From contig JACKQB010000003.1 in the NCBI GenBank assembly GCA_024233115.1, positions 620,001 through 684,000 on the forward strand: 64,000 nucleotides of DNA, read 5' to 3'. The notes beneath the pieces are model-generated. The model saw nothing but the letters and a program-made list of their open reading frames with translations, was not told the origin of the DNA and searched no databases. This document shows positions 30,358 to 39,269 of this stretch, piece after piece. A program made the translations under genes and the position numbers. Every line of letters begins with the position of its first letter. Position 1 is the first letter of the stretch. The DNA comes from Akkermansiaceae bacterium (GTDB lineage: Bacteria; Verrucomicrobiota; Verrucomicrobiia; Verrucomicrobiales; Akkermansiaceae).

Positions 30358-31398
30358 ATGGCCAACGATTCCTCCAAAAAACAAATCCGCAACTCCACCG
30401 CGGAGTTCCTGATCTTTTCCGCCCAATCCGGCGGAGACGACCTGGAAGTGCTCTACGAGGACGAGACCATCTGGCTCACCCAGAAGCTCATGGCGCGGCT
30501 CTTTGAGGTCTCGGTAAAAACCATATCCGAGCACCTGGGTAACATTTACGAATCAGCCGAAATCACCCGTGAGGCAACTATCCGGAAATTCCGGATAGTT
30601 CAACCCGAAGGCACCCGCGAGGTGGCGCGCGTCCTGGATCACTACAACCTGGATGCCATCATCTCCGTCGGCTACCGCGTCAACTCGCTGCGCGCCACCC
30701 AGTTCCGCCAGTGGGCCACATCCGTGCTGCGCGACTTCGCTATCAAGGGCTACGTGCTCGACCGCAAACGTCTGGAAAACGGCTCCTTTCTCAACGAGGA
30801 CTACTTTGAGCACCTGCTTGAGGAGATCCGCGAGATTCGCCTGAGTGAGCGGCGGTTTTACCAGAAAATCACCGACATCTACGCCACCTCCATCGATTAC
30901 AACAAGGACGCGCCCAGCACCCGCAACTTCTTCGCCAAGGTGCAGAACAAACTCCACTATGCCATCCACGGCAAAACCGCGGCTGAACTCATTCAGGATC
31001 GCGCTGACTCGTCCAAAAAAAACATGGGCCTGACCACCTGGGAGGGTGCCCCCGGCGGCAAAATCCTCAAGTCCGACGTCGGCGTGGCCAAAAACTACCT
31101 CACCAATGACGAGCTGGCCTCCCTCGGCAGTATCGTCACCGCCTACCTCGAACTTGCCGAAAACCGCGCCCGACGGAAAATCCCGATGACCATGGAGGAC
31201 TGGGCAACGCGACTCGATGCCTTCCTGGAATTCGACGACCACGAAGTGCTTCAGGATGCCGGCAGCATTTCCGCCAAAATCGCCCAACAACACGCCGAGT
31301 CGGAATTTGAAAAATTCCGCCCCCGGCAGGATCTGGAATACCGCTCCGACTTCGACCAGGAAGTCAGCCAACTCCAACACAAGGACCAGCCTTCTTGA
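30358..31398 (+). CDS. RhuM-family protein
   Basis: A 346-residue cytoplasmic protein like RhuM, first named from a Salmonella pathogenicity island and scattered among accessory regions of many bacteria. The N-terminal part has a DNA-binding-like region (TIWLTQKLMARLFEVSVKTISEHL, about 34-57), followed by RKFRIVQPEGTREV and the conserved YRVNSLRATQFRQWA. The biochemical role is unsettled. A start at 30313 is possible, but MANDSSKKQIRN matches the family better. No recombinase or toxin lies beside it. Confidence 0.85.
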   Translation: MANDSSKKQIRNSTAEFLIFSAQSGGDDLEVLYEDETIWLTQKLMARLFEVSVKTISEHLGNIYESAEITREATIRKFRIVQPEGTREVARVLDHYNLDAIISVGYRVNSLRATQFRQWATSVLRDFAIKGYVLDRKRLENGSFLNEDYFEHLLEEIREIRLSERRFYQKITDIYATSIDYNKDAPSTRNFFAKVQNKLHYAIHGKTAAELIQDRADSSKKNMGLTTWEGAPGGKILKSDVGVAKNYLTNDELASLGSIVTAYLELAENRARRKIPMTMEDWATRLDAFLEFDDHEVLQDAGSISAKIAQQHAESEFEKFRPRQDLEYRSDFDQEVSQLQHKDQPS

Positions 31399-31541
31399 CG
31401 GAGTGCTGCGGCCCATGGCACTTGAAGAAGCCCATTTCGGCTTATGTTCTGGCGTGGCATGATACGGCCCACAGCCAGCTTATTCAAGAAACATCGAGCC
31501 GCGGGAGAAGCTGCGGCTCTTTGGTGCCGGTTCAGGATTTG

Positions 31542-32729
31542 TTAGAACTTCAGTCCAAACCACGCGCCGAGCACGATGGCGTCGTCCACGGCACCGGTGC
31601 CGCCCGGGTTCCGGATGTATTGCACCGATGGCTGGAGGTAGCAGGACGGGGTGAGCTGGAAGCGGTGGCCGAGTTCGTAAACCATCTCGTGGCTCACGCT
31701 CTGGCCGATGGCGTCGCCATACTCGTCACTGAGCTGGCCGTAGGTGGCGAAGAGGAAGGTGTGGTCGTTTCCACGTCCGGGGATCATGCCCCTGTAGTTG
31801 ACGCCGGCACTGATCTGGAGCGGTGTCTTGGCCACCTTGTCCTCGGCGGAGTAACTCGCCATAGCGAAGACTTTGAGGCCATCTGCCACCTCCACCTCGG
31901 CGTGGGCGTAGGCGCGGAACAGGAAGTCGGTTGTGCCGCCGTTGAAGTTGTCGAAGTCACGGAAGGAGTTGATGGCACCGACAAAGATCCTGGCGTCGCG
32001 ACCGCAGACCTGCGGTGTCCAGTCGTACTGCAGAAGCACCGACACCCCGTCGTCGTCACGGAAGCTGAAATCCAGTCCGTTTTTGGTAAAGTCCCACTGG
32101 TCCGGGCCGGTCTGATAGACACCGAGCTGGAACTGGTGTTGATCGTTGTGATTATACTTCACCCGACCACCCCACACCGCGTAGGGGAAGGAGGTGATGG
32201 AGTTTTCTAACAATGTTGCACGGATTGGTCCGTTGATCGCGGTGCTGAGTGAGTAGCCGTAGAGCGGGGACTTGGCGAAGTCGGTGTCCGCCGAGACCCG
32301 GCCGAGTTTCAACGACCACTGCTCGTTGAATTTTTTCTCAATGAAAAACTGATAGAGGTAGGTCACCTGGCCGCCGTAAATGGTCATCGGGTCATAGATG
32401 CCCCCCACCGAGCCGCTGATGGTGTTGCCGTGCCGGTTCACGGTGGAGATCTTCATCGTGGCCCCCTGCCAGCCGAGCAGCTTCTCGAGGTCGAGATCCA
32501 CCCCGGCGTAAACCTGGCCGGCAAATTGCCGGTCGTCCTGGATACCTCCGTGCACGTTGGCTCCGAAGATGGAATCGTAGTAGAGAAACGGGGTGACACC
32601 CTTGTCGATGAGCTCGGGACGAAGCCCGCCCCAGTCGCCGGTGAGGTAGTCGCCGGCATTGAACGGATTGTTCTCAGCGGAGGCGGCCGTGATCAGCGCG
32701 GTCATGGCGATCATTGTGCGTTTTTTCAT
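31542..32729 (-). CDS. OprB-family carbohydrate-selective porin
   Basis: Outer-membrane beta-barrel of 395 residues with a signal peptide (MKKRTMIAMTALITAASAE). OprB-like text: YLTGDWGGLRPELIDKGVTP near the mature N-terminus, LGRVSADTDFAKSPL, and a C-terminal strand ending in Phe (VLGAWFGLKF), as expected for BAM-dependent insertion. It is the last gene of the polyol cluster, 63 nt after the mannitol dehydrogenase gene, and is the likely outer-membrane entry for the substrate. Confidence 0.88.
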   Translation of the reverse strand: MKKRTMIAMTALITAASAENNPFNAGDYLTGDWGGLRPELIDKGVTPFLYYDSIFGANVHGGIQDDRQFAGQVYAGVDLDLEKLLGWQGATMKISTVNRHGNTISGSVGGIYDPMTIYGGQVTYLYQFFIEKKFNEQWSLKLGRVSADTDFAKSPLYGYSLSTAINGPIRATLLENSITSFPYAVWGGRVKYNHNDQHQFQLGVYQTGPDQWDFTKNGLDFSFRDDDGVSVLLQYDWTPQVCGRDARIFVGAINSFRDFDNFNGGTTDFLFRAYAHAEVEVADGLKVFAMASYSAEDKVAKTPLQISAGVNYRGMIPGRGNDHTFLFATYGQLSDEYGDAIGQSVSHEMVYELGHRFQLTPSCYLQPSVQYIRNPGGTGAVDDAIVLGAWFGLKF

Positions 32730-32792
32730 GATTTTAGTGTGGTTCGTGGTTGGTCGCAGTGGTGCCAGGGGTGGTGCTTAACCGGTGTTTTT

Positions 32793-34289
32793 TTACTCTC
32801 GTCCGAATAACAGGGCCTGCATGAGCCGTGAGATATCCGGGCTTTCATAGAGGGTTTTCACCATGCTCTCGTATTCCGTGGTAAAAGTCCTGTTGCGTGC
32901 GAGGTCACCGAAGACCGGCTTGAGCTTGAGAAAGGACAAGGAGTCCTGTTGGGTTCCGGCAGCGGCCTTGTGCAGCTCCGCTTTCATCTCGTCGGTGATT
33001 TCCAGTTTCCTGCCGTCCCTGTTCACCCCCTTGTCCGAGTAGTAACACCAGGCGGCGATCACCAGGGTGGCGTATTCGATACTGCCGCCTTGCTCCAGGT
33101 TTTCGGTGATGGTGGGGATCAGGAATTTCGGCAGCTTCGAGGAGCTCTCCAGGCAAATACGCGCGAGCTTGTCCTTGATGTTAGGGTTGCCGAAGCGCTC
33201 GATCAACGAGTCCTTGTAGTCCTCAAGGTCAATCCCCTCCACCGTTCCCAGCACCGGGGTGGCCTCGAAGTCCATGAAACGACGCAGGTAGGTGGCGAAA
33301 AGCGAGTCGGACACACACTGGTCGATGGTTTCGTGCCCGTGGATGGACCCTAACAGCCCCAGCACCGAGTGACCGGCGTTGAGCAGGCGGATTTTCATTT
33401 TTTCATAAGGAGTGACGTCGGGAACGAACTGCGCCCCCACCGTTTCCCAGTCCGGCCTGTCGTCGGAGAACTTGTCCTCGATCACCCACTGGCAGAACGG
33501 CTCGCAGGTCACCGGCCACTCGTCTTTGACACCCACTTCGTTTTCGAGGTATTCGATGTCGGCGGGGGTGGTCACCGGCGTGATGCGATCGACCATGGCA
33601 TTGGGAAAGCGCACCTCACGCTCAATCCACTGCGCCAGCCCGGGGTCCTGTTTTCCGGTGAAGGCGAGCAGCATTTCCCGGGTCATGTCGCCGTTGTGCT
33701 GGATGTTGTCGCAGGACTGCACGGTGAACGCCGGAGTGCCCGCGGCGCGGCGTTTACGCAGTGCCTCGGCGAGGTAGCCGAAGACGGTTCTTGGGCTGCG
33801 GGGATTCGCGAGGTCGTGTTTGACATCGGGGTTTTTAAAATCGAACTGCCCGGTGGCGGCGTTGAAATTGTATCCGCCCTCGGTGATGGTCAGGGAGACA
33901 ATCCTGGTGGACGCGCTCGCCATTTTGTCGATCACTGCCGTGGCATCATCGCAGCCTAACATAAAATCGACCAGCGAGCCGATCACCCGGTTCTCAATTT
34001 TCCCGTCCGGATGTTTGACGATCAGGGTGTAGAGGTAGTCCTGGCGTTTCAGGATGTCGGCGATCTTGCGGTCGGCGTCGCGCAGCCCCACGCCGCAGAT
34101 GCCCCAGTCGGTGACACCGGTTTGCTGCATCAGCTCATCGGTGTAAAAGGCTTCGTGTGAGCGGTGGAATCCCCCCACCCCGACATGCACGATGCCGGCG
34201 GTGAGTTTGCTCCTGTCGTAGCTCGGCAGGGTGAGCGATGCTGGTAGGCGCGATAAGTTGCGCTGGTTGAGACGGATGGGTTCTTTCAT
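32793..34289 (-). CDS. Mannitol 2-dehydrogenase family enzyme
   Basis: NAD-dependent long-chain polyol dehydrogenase of 498 residues, most like mannitol 2-dehydrogenase (mannitol to fructose), with related family members acting on fructuronate, arabitol or altronate. Family text: the nucleotide-binding GIVHVGVGGFHRSHEA (about 32-47), VDRITPVTTP, and the catalytic Lys-x5-Asn-x2-His motif in KMKIRLLNAGHSVLG. The adjacent fructokinase supports mannitol or another fructose-yielding hexitol as substrate. Confidence 0.92.
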   Translation of the reverse strand: MKEPIRLNQRNLSRLPASLTLPSYDRSKLTAGIVHVGVGGFHRSHEAFYTDELMQQTGVTDWGICGVGLRDADRKIADILKRQDYLYTLIVKHPDGKIENRVIGSLVDFMLGCDDATAVIDKMASASTRIVSLTITEGGYNFNAATGQFDFKNPDVKHDLANPRSPRTVFGYLAEALRKRRAAGTPAFTVQSCDNIQHNGDMTREMLLAFTGKQDPGLAQWIEREVRFPNAMVDRITPVTTPADIEYLENEVGVKDEWPVTCEPFCQWVIEDKFSDDRPDWETVGAQFVPDVTPYEKMKIRLLNAGHSVLGLLGSIHGHETIDQCVSDSLFATYLRRFMDFEATPVLGTVEGIDLEDYKDSLIERFGNPNIKDKLARICLESSSKLPKFLIPTITENLEQGGSIEYATLVIAAWCYYSDKGVNRDGRKLEITDEMKAELHKAAAGTQQDSLSFLKLKPVFGDLARNRTFTTEYESMVKTLYESPDISRLMQALLFGRE

Positions 34290-34313
34290 GGTTCCGGAGT
34301 TTGGGTTGATGGT

Positions 34314-36029
34314 TTATCCTTGGATGGCTTTTTTGCGGCGTAGTGCCCAGTAGGCGGCGATGAAATAGACGAGGGTGCAGATGAAGGCGTAGAGGTAAAA
34401 GCGGTCGCAGTTCTCCACATAGCCGGACATGTCGGAGCTGCCGAACATGGTGACCAGCGCCAGCACCAGGGTGATGGTCAGGCTCGCACGCGCGATCCAG
34501 TGCAGGCCGCGTGATAGTGCCGACTCATCCTTGACCGGGGGCGCGGCGTTGTCCGCCTGGTGTTGCTGGAAGGCCTCCACCGTCCGGTCATACTGCTTCA
34601 GCTCGGCCTCCTCGGCCGGGTAGGAATCGGCGGCACCGTATTTTTTCGCCAACAGCGTGTAGGTGATCGCGGTGACAAACCAGGTCGGGATGAAGAGGTA
34701 GTAAAAGGACATCACATCCAGGGTGTTGAGACCGAAACCAAAGACCAGCCCCACACCCCACGACGCCACCGCCGGGGTGCTGTGGCTCAGTTTCCTATAC
34801 TTCGCCCAGTAGCGGGTGAGGCCGATGCGCGGGAAGATCACGTGCTCGGTGAAAACAATCGCCCCGACCGGCACCACTAACAGACCGGCGTAGGTCAGCA
34901 TCGGCAGCATCTTGGTAAAGACAAAGGGAAAACAGGCGACACCCACGGTGACCATGCCCACGACGAGGGTGGTTTTTTTCCGTGAGTGCTTGTTGAAGAT
35001 CGCCTGCGCGGCGAGACCGGCGCGGTAGAGGTTGGCGTTCGCGGTCGTCCATCCTGCGACGATGACGATGACAAACCCTGACAGCCCCAGCGCATGGTAG
35101 GCGACGTCACCCGGGTCGAGGGTGATAATCGACTGCTTCACCAGCACCGCGGTTCCCGCGCCCATGATACCGGCCGCGATCCAGGCGATGTAGTGACCGA
35201 AGAGCATCCCCGAGCTGGTGCAGAGACCGTAGATCGGCTTCTTGGCGTAGCGCAGCAACGCCATGTCGATCAGGCCGACGTGCGTGATCGTGTTGGCCGC
35301 CCAGGCGAATCCTATCACCTCCAGCAGCCCGATCCCCGGTTTACCGGCGGCGTTGACCCCCGTCCAGATCGATGCGTCACCGATGGTGATGAAGTCACCA
35401 AAGCTCTGCAGCATGGTGCGGCCTAACACAGCCTCGGACAAAGCCGGCATCATCACCAGCGCACCGGCGCCGAACATCACAAACAGCCACGGCCCGCAGA
35501 TTCCCGAGAACTCGGACACCGCATTGAATCCATACATCGCCACAAACACCACGATCGCGCCCACCAGCAGCACCACCAACACAAACCAGGCATTGGTGGG
35601 ATACCAGTTCAGCTGGGCGGGTATTTTGAAAAGAAACCTGACCGCCGTGCAGGAAACCGTGATCATGGCGGCGGAGATGACGGTGAAAATCACCACGTTG
35701 GCCCAGTTGTAGAGCTTGGTCATCGAGTCGCCCGCTATCTTGTTCAGGTAGGTGTAAAGACTCAGCCGCGTCTGGGTGGCGATCGGTGAGGTGATCAGCG
35801 TCCAGCTGAGAATCGCCAGGATGTTGCCGATCAGGAGACCTAACAAAATATCCATCGTCTTCGCACCCAGCGCCACAAAGGTGGCGCCGATGACAAATTC
35901 CGTGGCGGCGACATGCTCCCCGGCGTATAGCCCCATGAAGTGGGTCCATCCGTGCAGCTTGTGTTTAGCGACCGGCAGCTGCTCCTCGCTGACGCGCTCC
36001 AATGGTTCGAAACTAGGGTTTGGGTTCAT
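34314..36029 (-). CDS. NCS1-family (purine/cytosine permease-like) transporter
   Basis: Polytopic membrane protein of 571 residues with about twelve helices. NCS1-like features: HGWTHFMGLYAGEHVAATEF near the N-terminus, WAANTITHVGL mid-protein, and VIVAGWTTANANLYRAGLA (about 320-340), which resembles the nucleobase/allantoin permease family. Family members normally carry nucleobases, hydantoins or vitamins, yet this gene is 5 nt after a fructokinase and 24 nt before a polyol dehydrogenase. It may therefore import the sugar alcohol; that is inference from context. An extended hydrophilic loop (about 475-515) precedes the last helices. Confidence 0.82.
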   Translation of the reverse strand: MNPNPSFEPLERVSEEQLPVAKHKLHGWTHFMGLYAGEHVAATEFVIGATFVALGAKTMDILLGLLIGNILAILSWTLITSPIATQTRLSLYTYLNKIAGDSMTKLYNWANVVIFTVISAAMITVSCTAVRFLFKIPAQLNWYPTNAWFVLVVLLVGAIVVFVAMYGFNAVSEFSGICGPWLFVMFGAGALVMMPALSEAVLGRTMLQSFGDFITIGDASIWTGVNAAGKPGIGLLEVIGFAWAANTITHVGLIDMALLRYAKKPIYGLCTSSGMLFGHYIAWIAAGIMGAGTAVLVKQSIITLDPGDVAYHALGLSGFVIVIVAGWTTANANLYRAGLAAQAIFNKHSRKKTTLVVGMVTVGVACFPFVFTKMLPMLTYAGLLVVPVGAIVFTEHVIFPRIGLTRYWAKYRKLSHSTPAVASWGVGLVFGFGLNTLDVMSFYYLFIPTWFVTAITYTLLAKKYGAADSYPAEEAELKQYDRTVEAFQQHQADNAAPPVKDESALSRGLHWIARASLTITLVLALVTMFGSSDMSGYVENCDRFYLYAFICTLVYFIAAYWALRRKKAIQG

Positions 36030-36034
36030 ATTTT

Positions 36035-36967
36035 TTATGGGGTGTTGGGTTGGATGGTTTTCAAGGACTCAGGCAAAATGGGGGTTGCTCCGGCTTTGGA
36101 GCAGACAAAGGCGGCCACGCGGTTGGCGAATTGGTTCACTTCCGGCAGCGGCATGCCTGTTAATAAACCGATGCACAGGGCGGCGGTAAACGAGTCCCCT
36201 GCCCCGACGGAGTCCACCGGCGTCACCGCAACGCCACCGGTTTCCTGCACGCCCCCGGCGGTCACCAGCACACTGCCGTCCGCGCCGCGCGTGTAGGCCA
36301 CCAGCTTCAGCGAGAAACGCTCCCGCAGCCCGGCCAGTTGCTCGTTCACTCCACCTGTTAGTTCAAAATACCCCGCCAGCACGGGCAGCTCCTCGTCACT
36401 GAGTTTGACCACGTTGGCCAATGCCAGCGACTCCTCGACCAGTGCCCTGGAGAAAAAGGGTTGGCGCAGGTTGACGTCGAGGATTTTCAACGCCCGCTCC
36501 GGCATCCGCTTCAGGAAACCGCGGATCGTCCGGCGGCTGACCTCGGAACGTTGGGCAAGGGTGCCGAAACACACCGCATCCAGCGAACGCGCCAAGGCAT
36601 CCAGCCCGTCCGTGAACTCCAGCTGCTCCCAGGCCACGCCCTCCAGGATCTGATAGTCGGGTTTGCCGGTTTCATCGAGCTCCACCAGAACGCGCCCGGT
36701 CGGATATGCGGCGCTCGTTTGCAAATGACGCACATCCACCCCCAGCCGCTCCAGCTCCTCCACGGTGCGGCGGCCCAGGGCATCGTCGCCGACGCAGCTC
36801 ACCGGGAAGGCGGTCGCGCCCAGCTGCCGGCAGTGGCAGGCAAAGTTCGTGGGCGCGCCGCCGAGTCGCTGCCCGTTCGGAAACACGTCCCAGAGGACCT
36901 CCCCGATACCCGCCACGCGAAATCCGCCCGGCGCGTCCGTCTGTTTGCTGCTGTTGCTGTCGTTCAT
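36035..36967 (-). CDS. PfkB-family carbohydrate kinase, probable fructokinase
   Basis: Ribokinase-fold sugar kinase of 310 residues from MNDSNSSK; ATGs at 36985 and 36976 are also possible. N-terminal GIGEVLWDVFPNGQRLGGAPTNFA is the fructokinase-like substrate region. C-terminal DSVGAGDSFTAALC carries the catalytic Asp and anion hole (about residue 257). It heads the minus-strand operon kinase-permease-dehydrogenase-porin and would phosphorylate fructose produced by the dehydrogenase. Confidence 0.9.
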   Translation of the reverse strand: MNDSNSSKQTDAPGGFRVAGIGEVLWDVFPNGQRLGGAPTNFACHCRQLGATAFPVSCVGDDALGRRTVEELERLGVDVRHLQTSAAYPTGRVLVELDETGKPDYQILEGVAWEQLEFTDGLDALARSLDAVCFGTLAQRSEVSRRTIRGFLKRMPERALKILDVNLRQPFFSRALVEESLALANVVKLSDEELPVLAGYFELTGGVNEQLAGLRERFSLKLVAYTRGADGSVLVTAGGVQETGGVAVTPVDSVGAGDSFTAALCIGLLTGMPLPEVNQFANRVAAFVCSKAGATPILPESLKTIQPNTP

Positions 36968-37030
36968 GGTTTTCATGCATTCCATTTGTAATGCTCACCC
37001 AAACACACCCACTGGAAATGTAAACAATAA

Positions 37031-37073
37031 AAGGTAACATTTCCCTTGACATACAGTGACATTTTAATGACAT
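37031..37073. promoter_or_regulatory. Putative operator: phased TGACAT repeats between kinase and regulator genes
   Basis: The 98-nt divergent gap holds three TGACAT copies at 37047, 37057 and 37068, that is 10 and 11 bp apart (one helical turn), plus a related TAACATT at 37035-37041. An imperfect inverted repeat AATGTAAAC/GGTAACATT spans 37018-37042. The GntR-LacI regulator encoded from 37084 is the natural candidate to bind here and control both directions. Confidence 0.5.
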
Positions 37074-37083
37074 TCCCCCCGAC

Positions 37084-38172
37084 ATGAGCGACTCCAAACC
37101 AAGGTATCTCAAGATCTACGAGGAAATCCTGCTGAAAATCCGCGAGCAAAAATATTTACCCGGCGAGCTGCTGCCCACCGAGGCGCAGCTGTGCAAACAG
37201 TACAAGGTGTCCCGCCCGACCATCGCCAAGGCGCTCAGAATGCTGAGCGATGAAAAGCTGGTGAAACGCACCGCCGGCTTCGGCAGCCAGGTCCTGGCAC
37301 CGGGAAAGGCGACCCTGAAAGTCGGTTTCCTCATCCCCCGCCTGCAGGAGACCGAGATCTTCGAGCCGATCTGCATCAGTATCGCCGAGACCGCCGGAGC
37401 CGCCGGTGTCAGGATGATGCTGCCCTCGGAGATCCATCCTGCCGACGACTTGAAACAGCAGACCGAGGCCATGGCCGCGCAGTTGATCAAGGCGAAGGTC
37501 CACGGCGCCTTTTTCGCCCCCGCCGAACACGTCGATGAGCCGCAGGCATTCAACCAGATGATCCTCGACCGACTCACCGACCACGGCATCCGGGTGGTGC
37601 TGCTCGACCGCGACCTGTTCCGCTGGCCGCGCCAGTCACGCTGCGACCTCATCGGCATCGACAACATCGAGGCCGGCTACGTCGTGGCCACCCACCTGCT
37701 CGACAGCGGCTGCCAGCGGCTGGCATTTGTCACCCGCGGCAACCCCGCCATGACCGTGCAACTGCGCCGCATGGGCTGCCGCGAGGCGCTGGCCCAGAAG
37801 GGTCTGCTTGCAAGCAGTCTCTACACACTCGACTACCACGGCGAGGAGCCGGGGGAAAATATCGACGCCATGCTCGAAAACGGCGTCGACGGCATCATCT
37901 GCGCCAACGACAGCACGGCGGCGACCCTGATGCGGAATCTGTTAGACCGGAACATCGACATCCCCGGCAAGGTCAGGGTCTGCGGATTCGACGACGTCAA
38001 ATACGCCTCCCTGCTCAGCGTGCCCCTGACCAGCTACCGGCAGCCGTGCCGGGAAATCGGCCGGGTGGCCGCGGAAACCATGATCGACCGCATCAAACAT
38101 CCGGACTCCCCGGTCAGGCGCATCACCATGCAGGGCGAGCTGATCGAGCGGAAATCCTCCGCATCCGACTGA
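37084..38172 (+). CDS. GntR-type regulator with LacI-like sensor domain
   Basis: A 362-residue transcription factor. Residues 1-72 are a GntR winged helix: YLKIYEEILLKIREQKYLPG, ELLPTEAQLCKQYKVSRPTI and VKRTAGFGSQVL. From about 78 it has a periplasmic-binding-protein-like sugar sensor (KVGFLIPRLQETEIF, DGIICANDSTAATLM, VRVCGFDDVKYASLLS), the AraR-like layout. It is divergent from the polyol operon and should be its ligand-responsive regulator. Confidence 0.93.
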   Translation: MSDSKPRYLKIYEEILLKIREQKYLPGELLPTEAQLCKQYKVSRPTIAKALRMLSDEKLVKRTAGFGSQVLAPGKATLKVGFLIPRLQETEIFEPICISIAETAGAAGVRMMLPSEIHPADDLKQQTEAMAAQLIKAKVHGAFFAPAEHVDEPQAFNQMILDRLTDHGIRVVLLDRDLFRWPRQSRCDLIGIDNIEAGYVVATHLLDSGCQRLAFVTRGNPAMTVQLRRMGCREALAQKGLLASSLYTLDYHGEEPGENIDAMLENGVDGIICANDSTAATLMRNLLDRNIDIPGKVRVCGFDDVKYASLLSVPLTSYRQPCREIGRVAAETMIDRIKHPDSPVRRITMQGELIERKSSASD

Positions 38173-38286
38173 GCCCCCACCCTCGCGTCACACCAACGCC
38201 ATTTCGTCGCCATTTCCGCGAAATCCACCCATGCCGCCCTCCAATGCTTTACGCGGGCGGAAATCCCGTCTAGAAAACATGACGTC

Positions 38287-39264
38287 ATGCCCCTGCTCGA
38301 TGTCACCAACCTCACCACCCGCTTCCACACCCGCAACGGCATCGTGCGCGCGGTGGAGGATGTTTCCTTCTCCGTCGATAAAGGCCAGACCGTTGGCATC
38401 GTCGGCGAATCCGGCTCCGGCAAGTCCGTCACCTGCTACTCACTGATCGGCCTGATCCCCCAGCCTCCCGGGAAAATCCATGCCGGCAGGGCGATGTTCG
38501 ACGGCACCGACCTTCTCCAGGCCGACCAGAAACAACTGCGCAAAATCCGCGGCAAGCGGGTCTCGATGATCTTCCAGGACCCGATGACCTCGCTCAACCC
38601 GTTTCTGAAAGTCTCCACCCAGCTCACCGAGCCGCTGGAAATCCACGAGGGCATCAAGGGGAAACCCGCACTGCACCGCGCCATCGACGCCCTCGCCGAG
38701 GTGGGCATCCCGGAGCCGGAGAAACGCATCCAGTCGTACCCGCACGAGTTCTCCGGCGGCATGCGCCAGCGGGTGATGATCGCCATGGCGCTGATCACCC
38801 GGCCGGAGCTGCTGATCTGCGACGAGCCGACCACCGCGCTCGATGTCACCGTGCAGAAGCAGGTGCTGGACCTCATCAAGGACCGCCAGAGCGAGCTCGG
38901 CACCGCGGTGATCCTCATCACCCACGACCTCGCCGTGGTCCACCAGACATGCGACGACGTCAATGTGATGTACGCCGGACGCATCGTCGAACGCGCCGAA
39001 ACCAAGGAGCTTTTCAAAACCCCGCTGCACGCCTACACCCGCGCGCTGATGAAGAGCATCCCCGCCACCCACGAAAAAGGTGAGCGCCTCTACACCATCC
39101 CCGGTATGCCGCCCGACCTCTCCGACCCGCCCGCGGGCTGCGCCTTCCATGCCCGCAACACCCTGGGCGACGCCAGCAAGTGCCGCACAGACTCCCCGCC
39201 GCCGCTCACCGAGATCCACCCCGGCCACTTCGCCCAGAACTGCCCGGGCTGCCTAAGCGCCTAA
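38287..39264 (+). CDS. Oligopeptide/dipeptide-type ABC transporter ATPase, orphan
   Basis: A 325-residue ATPase of the OppD/DppD family: Walker A GESGSGKS (about 41), Q-loop MIFQDPMTSLNPF, signature FSGGMRQRVMIAMAL, Walker B LLICDEP, H-loop THDL, and the C-terminal oligopeptide-transporter extension with Cys residues (CAFHARN, CRTDSPPP, CPGCLSA) of the kind that binds an iron-sulfur cluster in some DppD proteins. No permease, binding protein or OppF partner is nearby, so its complex must be encoded elsewhere. Confidence 0.88.
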   Translation: MPLLDVTNLTTRFHTRNGIVRAVEDVSFSVDKGQTVGIVGESGSGKSVTCYSLIGLIPQPPGKIHAGRAMFDGTDLLQADQKQLRKIRGKRVSMIFQDPMTSLNPFLKVSTQLTEPLEIHEGIKGKPALHRAIDALAEVGIPEPEKRIQSYPHEFSGGMRQRVMIAMALITRPELLICDEPTTALDVTVQKQVLDLIKDRQSELGTAVILITHDLAVVHQTCDDVNVMYAGRIVERAETKELFKTPLHAYTRALMKSIPATHEKGERLYTIPGMPPDLSDPPAGCAFHARNTLGDASKCRTDSPPPLTEIHPGHFAQNCPGCLSA

Positions 39265-39269
39265 CCAGC

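Noticed and set aside
30358..31398. RhuM gene as part of a defence or pathogenicity island
   Set aside because: It sits among housekeeping genes with no integrase, toxin partner or composition change; kept as an isolated accessory gene.
31395..32210. 271-codon open frame opposite the OprB gene
   Set aside because: Antisense shadow; the minus-strand porin has a signal peptide, family motifs and a terminal Phe strand.
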